NCBI GenBank assembly: GCA_024742755.1
Contig: JANSXW010000024.1
Coordinates: forward strand, 1 to 56,102
Reading direction: 5' to 3'
Source: a bacterium
GTDB lineage: Bacteria; Bacteroidota; Bacteroidia; Chitinophagales; Saprospiraceae
DNA: 56,102 bases
The notes under the pieces were generated by a model. That model saw nothing but the letters and a program-made list of their open reading frames with translations, was not told the origin of the DNA and ran no database searches. A program made the translations under genes and the position numbers. Every line of letters begins with the position of its first letter. Position 1 is the stretch's first letter. Positions 1 to 8,068 of this stretch are shown here, in pieces.

Positions 1-1
1 T

Positions 2-1564
2 TATGCGGATGTTCCTGCGGGACTGGAAGCCTGGACAGCAATCACGCTTGACTTTACAGATGCCCTGGGCGGTTTTGATGCCACTGATCTTCGGGATGTG
101 TGGCTGTTCCTGGACCGGGGCGAAGAGAATTTTTCGGGCAACGAGCTTTACATCGATTATGTGAGCCTGGGCGGTGCGCCCATGCCCGGCCTGGAATCGC
201 CTTGTGACTTACAGCCTGGTAACCCTGGTGTATTTGTGGATTATTTCGAGGGGGATAGCCTGACCTCAATTAATACCTCCAGCATAGCCGGTCAGGTAAC
301 GGATTTTATCTTAGACACCCTTTGTGAGACGTTACTGCTGAGGGTCACAGATCCTGTCAACAGCCCTTTGCCCCCGTTCAATGCTTATCAGGTGGATCCA
401 GTGGATAGCCTGGGAAATGCCATAACAGATTTGTCGGCTGGGGTGAATGTCACCATGCGGGTCCGGTCTGCTGAAGCCGTTGTTATTGATGTGCTCTTCC
501 GGTCTGGAGAGGGGAGCCCAAGTGAGCGCAGTGATCGCAAAGCCTTTACCGTTCCGGCAGGTTTAGATTCCTGGACGAGCTTCACGCTGGCGTTTGAAGA
601 AGCTGACTATGCAGGCTTTGACCCAATAGATCTGCGAGACATGTGGGTATATTTGGATCGCGGTACTGAAAACTTTTCGGGGAATGAACTTTACATTGAC
701 CATATCGCAATTGGAACTTTGCCGGATTCAGTACGTCAAACGCCATGCAGCACAGTTGTTGAGCCCCAAACCTGGTCTGCACACTGGCAGGAAGGCGAAA
801 CGGTTACACTTGGCGGTTCAGAAACAGAGAAACTGAATGTTGCTGTGACAGACTGTGAAGAAGTATTTATTGAAGTAGCAGACCCTGTCAATGCTCCTTA
901 TCAGGCTTTCCGACCGGTGGTTATCAATCCGGCGGATGAAAATGGGGTGGAGATTACCAACATAACAGGTAATGTTCAGGTCGTTGTCCGTGCCAGAAGC
1001 GCAGAACTAATGCCGCTTGGTGTGCAGCTCCGGTCTGGGGATGGGTCTGCTGAATTTAGGACGGCTTTGAAAACCCAAATGGTCGAGGGTCAACTTGATG
1101 CCTTTACGGTGTTGACGTACACCTTTGAAGGTGAAGACCTGGGCGGCTTCGTAGCAGATGATTTTCTAGACCTTTGGTTATTCCTGGACCGAGAAAATGA
1201 AAACTTTCCGGGCAACGAGCTTTATCTCGATTATGTTGCAATAGGCCCAGAACCGGATACCACGTTCAATTCGCCATGTGGCTTACCGGATATCATCGTG
1301 TCAACCGCTGAGATGCCGGCTGTGGAGCAATTCACGGTATTTCCCAATCCGGTTGTGCATACTCTGCAATGGCAATGGGCAGATCATGCAGATGAAATTA
1401 TAAATGTCCGGTTGATGAATAGCCATGGACAGGTTGTCCGGTCTGTTGAGACCCAGTCGCTTCAATCGCGTAGGCTGAACGTAGAGGGGCTTTCCGGGGG
1501 TATTTACTATCTGGTAGTTTATACCGATTTGCACCGGATAATTCGAAAAATTGTAAAGCTATAA
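2..1564 (+). CDS. Secreted T9SS protein with repeated jelly-roll-like modules (3' part)
   Basis: The reading frame is open from base 2, so the start lies left of the window; 520 codons are visible. The protein shows about three copies of a roughly 165-residue module. Each ends in a conserved block with the pattern W-(L/V)-(F/Y)-LDR-x-x-ENF-x-GNELY-(I/L)-D, and the last ends near base 1245. This looks like a carbohydrate-binding jelly-roll repeat, but I cannot name a CBM family. From about base 1340 a type A T9SS sorting domain follows: FPNPV, a beta-rich stretch, GGIYYLVVYT and a basic C-terminus ending RKIVKL. The product is therefore secreted through the outer membrane and anchored or released by the Por/T9SS machinery. 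The upstream catalytic part, if any, is not visible. A hairpin follows the stop codon. Confident about secretion, unsure of function. Confidence 0.8.
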   Translation, partial: YADVPAGLEAWTAITLDFTDALGGFDATDLRDVWLFLDRGEENFSGNELYIDYVSLGGAPMPGLESPCDLQPGNPGVFVDYFEGDSLTSINTSSIAGQVTDFILDTLCETLLLRVTDPVNSPLPPFNAYQVDPVDSLGNAITDLSAGVNVTMRVRSAEAVVIDVLFRSGEGSPSERSDRKAFTVPAGLDSWTSFTLAFEEADYAGFDPIDLRDMWVYLDRGTENFSGNELYIDHIAIGTLPDSVRQTPCSTVVEPQTWSAHWQEGETVTLGGSETEKLNVAVTDCEEVFIEVADPVNAPYQAFRPVVINPADENGVEITNITGNVQVVVRARSAELMPLGVQLRSGDGSAEFRTALKTQMVEGQLDAFTVLTYTFEGEDLGGFVADDFLDLWLFLDRENENFPGNELYLDYVAIGPEPDTTFNSPCGLPDIIVSTAEMPAVEQFTVFPNPVVHTLQWQWADHADEIINVRLMNSHGQVVRSVETQSLQSRRLNVEGLSGGIYYLVVYTDLHRIIRKIVKL

Positions 1565-1573
1565 CCCGATATC

Positions 1574-1619
1574 GCCCCCTCTGTGGAGTTGCCTTGATCG
1601 TCTGCTTTAAAGAGGGGGC
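1574..1619. terminator. Hairpin between convergent genes, possible terminator
   Basis: GCCCCCTCT (1574-1582) and AGAGGGGGC (1611-1619) form a perfect 9-bp GC-rich stem with a 28-base loop. It lies between the stop of the T9SS gene on the plus strand and the stop of purK on the minus strand. Neither side has a clear T-tract, so termination is only a suggestion. Confidence 0.4.
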
Positions 1620-1638
1620 AAAACAAATCCAAACAAAT

Positions 1639-2808
1639 CTACCCACTTACAATCTCCAGCTTTTCCTGTATCCAGCGCGCTTTGCCAACGGCACGCTCCA
1701 GCGATTCGTCCACAATGGTGGCGTGGCCCATTTTGCGGAAAGGCTTGGTCGTGCTTTTGCCATAGAGGTGGAAATGGGCACCCTCAATCTTCAGGCATTC
1801 TTCCAGGTGCTTGTAATAGACGGGCCCGGTGTGGCCGGGAGCGCCAAGCAGGTTCACCATGACCGATGGCGATTTCATTTTCGTGCTGCCGAGGGGCAGG
1901 TTGAGAATGGCACGCAGGTGCTGCTCGAATTGGGAGGTATAGCAGCTGTCAATCGTATGGTGGCCGCTGTTGTGAGGGCGGGGGGCGACTTCATTGACCA
2001 GCAGGTTGCCCTCCTTGTCCAGGAATAATTCCACTGCGAGTAACCCGCAAATGCCGTAGGCGTTGATGACCTGAGCAGCCAGGGCTTCGGCTTTCGCTTC
2101 CACCTCTTTGCTGATATTGGCCGGGCAGAACAGGAACTCCACCAGGTTGGCTTCGGGATTGAAGGCCATCTCCACGGCAGGGAAAGCCTGGGTTTGGCCA
2201 CTTTCATTGCGGGCCACGATGACGGCAATTTCCTTATCCATTTCCACAAGGTCTTCGATCATGCAGGGGCCGGGCAGCAGCTTTTCTTCGAGGTCTGCTT
2301 CGGTGCGGATGATGCTTACGCCCCGCCCGTCGTAGCCGGCAGTGCGTGACTTTTGTACGAATGGCAGCGTGCGTGCGCCCCGGGCTACCGCTTGTTTGAC
2401 TTCTGATTCATCCTGGTAAAGCGCGAAGGGGGCGGTAGGGATGTTGTGTTCCGCATAGAACTGTTTCTGCAACCCCTTGTCCTTGATGATGTCCAGTTTG
2501 GCGGGGGCAGGGTGCACTTTTACGCCTTCCTTTTCCAGCTGATGCAGCGCCTCCGTATTGACGTGTTCGATTTCGATAGTGAGCACCTGCTTGTCTTTGC
2601 CGAAGTGGTACACATCGTCGTAGTCTTTAAAGTTGCCTGCCGTGAAGAAAGGGGAGACCCGCCCTGCGGGGAAGGAGTCATCGGTATCGAGCAGGAAAAG
2701 TGGCAGGTGCCAGTTGTTAGCGGCCTGAGCCATCATTTTGCCGAGCTGCCCGCCGCCCAGGACGCCGACTTTAAAGTCCGGATGAAGGATAGAGTCTTGA
2801 TAGGCCAT
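1639..2808 (-). CDS. purK: N5-carboxyaminoimidazole ribonucleotide synthase PurK
   Basis: PurK is the ATP-grasp enzyme that converts AIR, bicarbonate and ATP to N5-CAIR in cytosolic purine synthesis. The protein is 389 residues. It opens with the family's N-terminal nucleotide-fold signature VGVLGGGQLGKMMAQAA, then has the ATP-grasp region (KDKGLQKQFYAEHNIPTAP; PFVQKSRTAGYDGRGV) and the distal metal/ATP motif VNEVAPRPHNSGHHTID. Length and motif order match the family. I chose the ATG at 2808 over an in-frame TTG at 2835, because a -7 box sits at 2833-2840 and the family's N-terminus starts near here. The gene stands alone on the minus strand, converging on the preceding T9SS gene. purE is not in the window. 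Confidence 0.95.
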   Translation of the reverse strand: MAYQDSILHPDFKVGVLGGGQLGKMMAQAANNWHLPLFLLDTDDSFPAGRVSPFFTAGNFKDYDDVYHFGKDKQVLTIEIEHVNTEALHQLEKEGVKVHPAPAKLDIIKDKGLQKQFYAEHNIPTAPFALYQDESEVKQAVARGARTLPFVQKSRTAGYDGRGVSIIRTEADLEEKLLPGPCMIEDLVEMDKEIAVIVARNESGQTQAFPAVEMAFNPEANLVEFLFCPANISKEVEAKAEALAAQVINAYGICGLLAVELFLDKEGNLLVNEVAPRPHNSGHHTIDSCYTSQFEQHLRAILNLPLGSTKMKSPSVMVNLLGAPGHTGPVYYKHLEECLKIEGAHFHLYGKSTTKPFRKMGHATIVDESLERAVGKARWIQEKLEIVSG

Positions 2809-2832
2809 GGTTGGATCGCGTGGTTTTGCCTG

Positions 2833-2840
2833 CAAAGCTA
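2833..2840 (-). promoter_or_regulatory. Candidate -7 box (TAGCTTTG) for purK
   Basis: On the minus strand this is an exact match to the Bacteroidota -7 consensus TAnnTTTG, ending 25 bases before the purK ATG. No convincing -33 TTTG is visible at the usual 17-23 base spacing. Confidence 0.5.
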
Positions 2841-2987
2841 GGAAAAATTGGCTGCTCTATGTTAAGGATCTTAAGCTATTGCATTGACAGTATTAAGGTT
2901 TTCCTAATTTGGGTAAAAGCACTGGCGCCTTATTCCAGGCAGGTGTATTTTGCAGCTTTATTTAACAGAAACAAAACCCAACTTGAA

Positions 2988-3434
2988 ATGAAAAAAGCAT
3001 TGTTCACTTTAATCGCGCTAACCGGCTGTCTCGTTTTTGCACAAGCTCAGGAGTACAAGGTTATTACCACTGTGGAATCTATCGTGCCCGGTGGGCTGGG
3101 GCGTTCCCGCATCATTGAAAACAAGACCGAAGTGAATGCTGAAGACTTTACCACCGAACGTACGGACGGCAAAACCAGCGATCAGGGCAGCGTGCGCCGG
3201 CGGGATGCCAAGGTGGATGAATTCTCTGAAACCAAACTGCTGAACTTCTACAGCCTGGTGGGCATCAACTTCCAAAACATTGCTTCAAACGATGCACTGG
3301 TAAGCTCACGCATCAATCAACTGGTGGCAGAAGGCTGGGAACTGGCGTTCGTGACATCTGGCGTGGAGAGCAGCGCTGGCGGAGATGATACAGAGGGGAT
3401 TTTTATCACGCGCTACATTTTCAAGCGACAGTAA
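2988..3434 (+). CDS. Small secreted protein, DUF4177-like
   Basis: A 148-residue protein starting at the ATG at 2988. The open frame runs further upstream, but only this ATG places a signal peptide at the N-terminus (MKKALFTLIALTGCLVFAQA, then QEYKV). L-T-G-C at residues 11-14 also fits a lipobox, so either signal peptidase I cleavage after AQA or lipidation is possible; the hydrophobic residues after the Cys favour signal peptidase I. The C-terminal half (INQLVAEGWELAFVTSG, GIFITRYIFKR) resembles short DUF4177-type proteins, which share a GWEL motif and a final beta strand. The function is unknown. It is a single gene followed by a strong hairpin terminator shared with the converging xseB. 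Confidence 0.75.
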   Translation: MKKALFTLIALTGCLVFAQAQEYKVITTVESIVPGGLGRSRIIENKTEVNAEDFTTERTDGKTSDQGSVRRRDAKVDEFSETKLLNFYSLVGINFQNIASNDALVSSRINQLVAEGWELAFVTSGVESSAGGDDTEGIFITRYIFKRQ

Positions 3435-3455
3435 ACGTTTCCACATCCTGCTTCG

Positions 3456-3500
3456 CAATAGCCATTCTGATATCTTTCAGGATGGCTATTGTCGTTTTGT
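3456..3500 (+). terminator. Intrinsic terminator between convergent genes
   Basis: CAATAGCCAT (3456-3465) pairs perfectly with ATGGCTATTG (3482-3491). Four further inner pairs (TCTG with CAGG, one G-U) give a 14-bp stem and an 8-base loop. TCGTTTTGTT follows on the plus strand. It ends the small secreted protein gene and may also act for xseB on the other strand. Confidence 0.75.
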
Positions 3501-3682
3501 TACCCTTCGAACAGCCCGCCAATTTCCGCTTCGGTGGCCCGCAGTTTTTCCCGGCAGTAGGCAATCAGTTCCGCTGCCCGTTTTACTTTGGCAGAAAGCT
3601 CATCCATATTCACTTCATCTTCCTGAAGCTGGGCTACTGTTTCCTGAAGTTCCTGTATCGCCTCTTCGTAAGTTAGGTTCAT
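3500..3682 (-). CDS. xseB: Exodeoxyribonuclease VII small subunit XseB
   Basis: A 60-residue, mostly helical acidic protein: MNLTYEEAIQELQETVAQLQEDEVNMDELSAKVKRAAELIAYCREKLRATEAEIGGL. The pattern YEEAIxELxxIVxxLEx...LDELxxxVKRAxEL...C+xKL is the XseB signature. It binds XseA in the cytosol to form exonuclease VII, which degrades single-stranded DNA in both directions. It overlaps the end of xseA by four bases (ATGA, 3679-3682), so the two are probably translationally coupled. It is slightly short for the family (about 70-80 residues is common) but complete. Confidence 0.93.
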   Translation of the reverse strand: MNLTYEEAIQELQETVAQLQEDEVNMDELSAKVKRAAELIAYCREKLRATEAEIGGLFEG

Positions 3683-4905
3683 TGCACTTTGCTTTTTACG
3701 CTCCCATCTTTGAAACGGGTGGTCAGAATATTCCCTTTTTTGGCGCTCCGGGCATTGGTCACCGGTTGTCCATTCAGGGTGGTAAGGGTATAGCCCCGGC
3801 GGAGTGTCGCCTCGGGGCTCAACAACTGAAGTAACTGCTCAAACTGCCGCAATTGTTGCTGCTCCAGCTTAAGGTGCTGCCGGACGGTGGGCGGGACGAG
3901 CTGCCTGAGCCGGTCTACATGCTGATACTCCTGTTGCAGCTTTTGGCCGGAGAGGTATTTTAATTGTTGCGCCCAGCGTTCGAGTTGCAGTTTTTGCTGG
4001 CTGAACTGCTGCTGTACCAGTTTTGAAATGGCATAACCCGCTTCAACCAGCTGGCTTTCAAACCGGGCAGCCCGGTCGATCAGCCATTCTGCTACGGCCG
4101 TAGGCGTTTTCAGTGCGGTATGGGCAACAAGATCAAGCAGTACCTCATCAATTTCGTGCCCAATTCCGGTCAGTACCGGGATCGGGCATTCTGCAACGGC
4201 CACGCACAGTTCGTAGTCGTCAAAAGCGGCTAAGTCGAGCCGGGCTCCGCCTCCTCTGGCAATAATGATGGCATCGTAAGGCCTGGTCAGGCTTTGGATG
4301 TTCCGGATCTGGGCCGCTACTTCCGAGGGCGCATTTTGTCCCTGCATTGCAGCTGCAAAAACCCGGGCCTGGAATTGGTAGCCATACTCATTTTGCTCCA
4401 GCTGCCGCATGAGGTCTTCCAACCCGGCAGCCGTAGGGGAGCTGATTACCGCCAATCGCTGAGGGACAAGGGGCAGTTTCTGGTTGCGGTTTTTGGATAG
4501 CAGCTGTTCTGCCTTCAGACGTTCGAAGGTGGCCCGGCGTTGTTGCTCCAGTTGCCCCATGGTGTAGGCGAGGTCAATGTCCTCCACAACGAGCTTAAGC
4601 CCGTAGCGCTCACTGAAGTCAATGCTCACCTGCAAAAGCACGGCAGTGCCTTCCCGTAAAATCTGGCTTAGGCTGGCGCCAAGTTTGCGTTCCAGCTTCC
4701 GGTATTGCCGTTGCCACAGGACAGCGTCGCTCTGAGCAATAATCTGGTCCTGGCCCTCCGCTTTCTGCACCAGGCTTAGGTACCGGTGCCCTCTGGAAAC
4801 ATTCAACTGGTAGATTTCGCAGCTCACCCATACCGGTGCAGGCAGGTTGAGCGCGATGATCCTTCGAATGTATTCATTGAGTTCGTAAAGCGTATGCTTT
4901 TCCAA
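3679..4905 (-). CDS. xseA: Exodeoxyribonuclease VII large subunit XseA
   Basis: A 408-residue catalytic subunit of exonuclease VII. Residues 1 to about 95 form the N-terminal OB-fold region (LYELNEYIRRIIA, VWVSCEIYQLNVSRGHRYLSL). The central catalytic segment carries the hallmark RGGG, DLAAFDDYEL, PVLTGIGHEID and TPTAVAEWL blocks, and a long glutamine-rich coiled coil precedes the C-terminal strand region (RGYTLTTLNGQPVT). The start codon must be TTG at 4905: an in-frame TGA lies just upstream and the N-terminal family sequence begins immediately. A -7 box at 4928-4935 fits this start. xseB follows with an ATGA overlap; ftsH ends 36 bases upstream on the same strand. Confidence 0.94.
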   Translation of the reverse strand: MEKHTLYELNEYIRRIIALNLPAPVWVSCEIYQLNVSRGHRYLSLVQKAEGQDQIIAQSDAVLWQRQYRKLERKLGASLSQILREGTAVLLQVSIDFSERYGLKLVVEDIDLAYTMGQLEQQRRATFERLKAEQLLSKNRNQKLPLVPQRLAVISSPTAAGLEDLMRQLEQNEYGYQFQARVFAAAMQGQNAPSEVAAQIRNIQSLTRPYDAIIIARGGGARLDLAAFDDYELCVAVAECPIPVLTGIGHEIDEVLLDLVAHTALKTPTAVAEWLIDRAARFESQLVEAGYAISKLVQQQFSQQKLQLERWAQQLKYLSGQKLQQEYQHVDRLRQLVPPTVRQHLKLEQQQLRQFEQLLQLLSPEATLRRGYTLTTLNGQPVTNARSAKKGNILTTRFKDGSVKSKVQ

Positions 4906-4927
4906 TTCCCTTGCTTTGGTCAGGCAT

Positions 4928-4935
4928 CAAAGGTA
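4928..4935 (-). promoter_or_regulatory. Candidate -7 box (TACCTTTG) for xseA-xseB
   Basis: Exact TAnnTTTG on the minus strand, squeezed between the ftsH stop (4941) and the xseA start (4905) and ending 23 bases before the latter. It suggests xseAB has its own promoter as well as any read-through from ftsH. Confidence 0.5.
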
Positions 4936-4940
4936 GGGAT

Positions 4941-6866
4941 TTAGGCTTCAACTTCCTGTGTCCGCTCTCCGAAAATTGCTACCAGGTCATCTTTGAAGGC
5001 CACTTCTTTATTCAGGAGCAGCTGAGCCAGCTCCTCCAGCTGTCCGCGGTGGTCCCGCAGCAGATTGACCGTACGCTGATAAGCGGTTTCCACCAGTTTG
5101 TGGACTTCCTCGTCAATGATCTGTGCAGTAGCTTCACTGTATGGCTTGTGGAGGGACTGCTCGCTTTGCCCGGTACTATCGTAATAACTGATATTGCCGA
5201 GCTTTTTGTTCAGGCCGTAGTAAGCGACCATAGTATAGGCCTGTTTGGTAACCTTTTCGAGGTCATCAAGTGCACCGGAGGAAACCTTGCCAAAGATGAT
5301 TTCTTCGGCTGCCCGCCCACCCAGCGCAGTACAGATGCGGTCCATAAATTGGTCAGTATTGTAAATCACATGCTCCTGTGGCAGGTACCAGGCGGCACCA
5401 AGAGAGCGCCCCCGGGGCACTATGGATACCTTCAGGAGGTTGTCGGCATGCTTCAGGAACCAGCTTGCTGTAGCGTGCCCTGCCTCGTGGTGGGCAATGA
5501 CCTTTTTCTCCGATCCGCTGATGATTTTACTTTTCTTCTCCAAACCGCCAATGACCCGGTCGGTAGCATCATAAAAGTCTTTCATTTCCACCTGTTCCTT
5601 GCTCCGGCGTGCGGCAATTAGTGCCGCTTCATTACACAGGTTGGCAATATCAGCACCGGAGAAGCCCGGTGTTTGGGCAGCCAGGGTTTCCAAATCGATA
5701 TCATCGGAAAGGGCAAGGGGTTGGGTATGCACCTCGAGAATGGCTTTGCGCTCCGACCGGGTGGGGAGCTCCAGGTAAATCTGACGATCAAACCGGCCCG
5801 GGCGCAGGAGGGCACGGTCAAGTACATCGCCACGGTTGGTCGCCGCCATCACGATCACTCCGGTATTGGTACCGAAGCCATCCATTTCGGTCAGGATTTG
5901 GTTGAGGGTGTTTTCGCGTTCATCGTTGGCTTGCATAGCGGCACTCTTACCCCTTGAACGGCCGATGGCATCAATTTCATCAATAAAGATGATGCTGGGA
6001 GAGTTTTGTTTGGCTTTTTTGAATAGGTCCCGGGCACGGGAAGCCCCCACCCCCACAAACATTTCCACAAATTCTGAACCTGAAATGGAGTAGAAAGGGA
6101 CTTCTGCCTGGCCCGCCACCGCCCGTGCCAGCAGGGTTTTACCCGTGCCAGGAGGGCCAATTAGCAAGACGCCTTTTGGGATTTTAGCACCTAATTTGGT
6201 GTAGCGGGAGGGGTTTTTTAGAAAATCCACCACTTCCTTTACTTCTACCTTCACCTCTTCCAGCCCGGCTACATCCTTGAACGTCACATCGCTTGAGCCT
6301 TTCTCGAAAAGCTTGGCTTTGGATTTGCCCATGTCAAAAATATTGCCACCGCCGCCGCCCATGCCACCGCCGGGCCTCATACGGCGAAGAATGAAAACCC
6401 ATATGCCTACAATGATGAGTATAGGGAGCATCCACGAAAGGATATTGCCCACCCAATCCGTACGCTCCCGGAAAGCCAGATCGATAGGGTTGCCTGTTGT
6501 TTCCTGATTGGCTTCAAGCGTTTCCTGAAAATTATCGAGTGAACCTATATTGAAGGCAAAATGCGGACCCGCCTGGCTGGAGTCAATTTCCGGGTAACGG
6601 CTGCCTGCCAGGGCTTCCGATTTGATGTAAATTTCTGCTCTTTGCTGATTGATGACTTCGATCTTGTAGACATCGCCGTTCCCAAGCATTTCCTGCTTAA
6701 AGCGGCTCCACGAGATTTCTTCTGCATGTGAGCCATTAAAATAAAATACGGCTTGTCCTAAAAGCAGGGCAAGCAGTATGTATAATAACCAGGATGGTGA
6801 CCTGCCGGGAGAGGAGTTGGGTTTCCCATTGGAAGGCTGGGGTTTCGGATTGGTTTGTTTAGCCAT
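4941..6866 (-). CDS. ftsH: ATP-dependent zinc metalloprotease FtsH
   Basis: A 641-residue inner-membrane AAA+ protease that degrades misassembled membrane proteins and selected regulators. A short N-terminal tail rich in Pro, Lys and Ser is followed by a first membrane segment (about residues 26-45), an extracytoplasmic domain, a second membrane segment ([16 protein letters not shown]) and a Gly-rich linker. Then come the AAA module with Walker A GPPGTGKT at residues 237-244, Walker [12 protein letters not shown] and the SRH region (RPGRFDRQI), and the M41 zinc site HEAGH at 460-464. Length and order are normal for Bacteroidota FtsH. A -7 box lies 17 bases upstream of the ATG. xseA follows on the same strand. 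Very confident. Confidence 0.97.
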   Translation of the reverse strand: MAKQTNPKPQPSNGKPNSSPGRSPSWLLYILLALLLGQAVFYFNGSHAEEISWSRFKQEMLGNGDVYKIEVINQQRAEIYIKSEALAGSRYPEIDSSQAGPHFAFNIGSLDNFQETLEANQETTGNPIDLAFRERTDWVGNILSWMLPILIIVGIWVFILRRMRPGGGMGGGGGNIFDMGKSKAKLFEKGSSDVTFKDVAGLEEVKVEVKEVVDFLKNPSRYTKLGAKIPKGVLLIGPPGTGKTLLARAVAGQAEVPFYSISGSEFVEMFVGVGASRARDLFKKAKQNSPSIIFIDEIDAIGRSRGKSAAMQANDERENTLNQILTEMDGFGTNTGVIVMAATNRGDVLDRALLRPGRFDRQIYLELPTRSERKAILEVHTQPLALSDDIDLETLAAQTPGFSGADIANLCNEAALIAARRSKEQVEMKDFYDATDRVIGGLEKKSKIISGSEKKVIAHHEAGHATASWFLKHADNLLKVSIVPRGRSLGAAWYLPQEHVIYNTDQFMDRICTALGGRAAEEIIFGKVSSGALDDLEKVTKQAYTMVAYYGLNKKLGNISYYDSTGQSEQSLHKPYSEATAQIIDEEVHKLVETAYQRTVNLLRDHRGQLEELAQLLLNKEVAFKDDLVAIFGERTQEVEA

Positions 6867-6882
6867 GTATAGGGTTGATTTT

Positions 6883-6890
6883 CAAAGTTA
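6883..6890 (-). promoter_or_regulatory. Candidate -7 box (TAACTTTG) for ftsH
   Basis: Exact TAnnTTTG on the minus strand ending 17 bases before the ftsH ATG. A TTTT at 6907-6910 (minus strand) is a weak candidate for the -33 element, 16 bases away. Confidence 0.5.
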
Positions 6891-7010
6891 TGTTGTATCC
6901 ACACTTAAAACGGCTGGGAGAGTGGGATGTTTTAACCGGGCGTAAGAGGGGAGCATCCTTTTCGGTTGCGGTCGCTTTAGCGGGTAATGGATAAGGAGGG
7001 CAGGGGGGAT

Positions 7011-7937
7011 TCAGTGCCCACCAGGGTGGTTTTGGTTTTGGGTAGCTCCGGGGCTTTCCGGGGTTGGGTTTTGGGCCAGCCAGTTGACGATTATCTGGCG
7101 TACCTGCTGATTGTTGAAGGGCCATGCAGCTATGCTCAGGTGGGTCCCCTGCTCTATCTGATGGAAACTAAGGGCATTTGAGCTGTCTTCGGCTTTCTGA
7201 ACGAAAGCAGTGGCTGCCGCTACCGGCACCATGCCATCCTGCTCACCGTGGACGACAAGGCCTCGCTGTAGTGGTTGAAGCGGTAGATGTGCGGCGGGGT
7301 TTGCTTTGGAAAACAAAGGCTCTTCCCGGGGGCCTGCCAGGTCCCGGATTGCGAAGCTTGCGGGCATGTGCTCCAGGTCAAGCGGTGCACCGAGTGCGAA
7401 AAACCCGGCCATTGGGCAGGCATTGGGCAGTGCTTCCTCCACTAAGCTTACATCAAGCGCCAACAAAGCAGACAGATGCCCCCCGGCAGACATCCCCCCG
7501 GCAATGGTAGCCTGTGGCGACCAGTCAGGGTGGTTTTGGGAGAGCGTGCGGAGCAATGCCTTCAGGTCAGCCGCAATGTGGTGGTAGTTGTGCCTGGGGC
7601 AGGGGCGGTAGGAGGGCAGAATAACATGGTACCCTATTTCAGAAAGGATACGGGCATGTACCCTGAAGTAATCCGGTCTGCCCCACCTCCAGCTGCCACC
7701 ATGAAAATAGATAATCCATTTGGCAGGCTTAGGCCTGGGATTGGTAGCAGGACAAAAAAGGTAGTATTGCCTGGGGTGTGCCCCATAGCTCATCTTCTGT
7801 ACAGCAGCCCCGGGTAGCCTGCTTCGAAGAGCCTGGAACCATAAGACGGGCAGGCGTGTGGCTTCGTGCAGCAGCGTGCCGCGGGGGGCAGCAGTATAGA
7901 GCAGGAACAGCAGCAGTAGTAAATAAAGGAAAAGCAT
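7011..7937 (-). CDS. Alpha/beta hydrolase, HSL-type esterase/lipase
   Basis: A 308-residue protein anchored by a very hydrophobic N-terminus (MLFLYLLLLLFLLY). The hormone-sensitive-lipase family motifs are all present: oxyanion motif HGG (IIYFHGGSWRWG), nucleophile elbow GMSAGG, an Asp in HGEQDGMVP and a His in EQGTHLSIA. It probably hydrolyses a small acyl or acetyl ester at the cell envelope; the substrate cannot be read from the sequence. The open frame extends upstream to a TTG at 7982, but the ATG at 7937 directly precedes the hydrophobic anchor and is preferred. It is divergent from the TPR-CHAT gene across a 131-base gap. Confidence 0.85.
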   Translation of the reverse strand: MLFLYLLLLLFLLYTAAPRGTLLHEATRLPVLWFQALRSRLPGAAVQKMSYGAHPRQYYLFCPATNPRPKPAKWIIYFHGGSWRWGRPDYFRVHARILSEIGYHVILPSYRPCPRHNYHHIAADLKALLRTLSQNHPDWSPQATIAGGMSAGGHLSALLALDVSLVEEALPNACPMAGFFALGAPLDLEHMPASFAIRDLAGPREEPLFSKANPAAHLPLQPLQRGLVVHGEQDGMVPVAAATAFVQKAEDSSNALSFHQIEQGTHLSIAAWPFNNQQVRQIIVNWLAQNPTPESPGATQNQNHPGGH

Positions 7938-8068
7938 AGGCAAAAAAATTGCACACAAGGCAGTGCCCTGCGTGCAACTCAACTATTTTAACTAAAACCT
8001 ATTACGGGGACCTAACCACAATCCGGAAGAAATGTTTTTGATTTTGGAGATAAACTTTCATTTTCCTA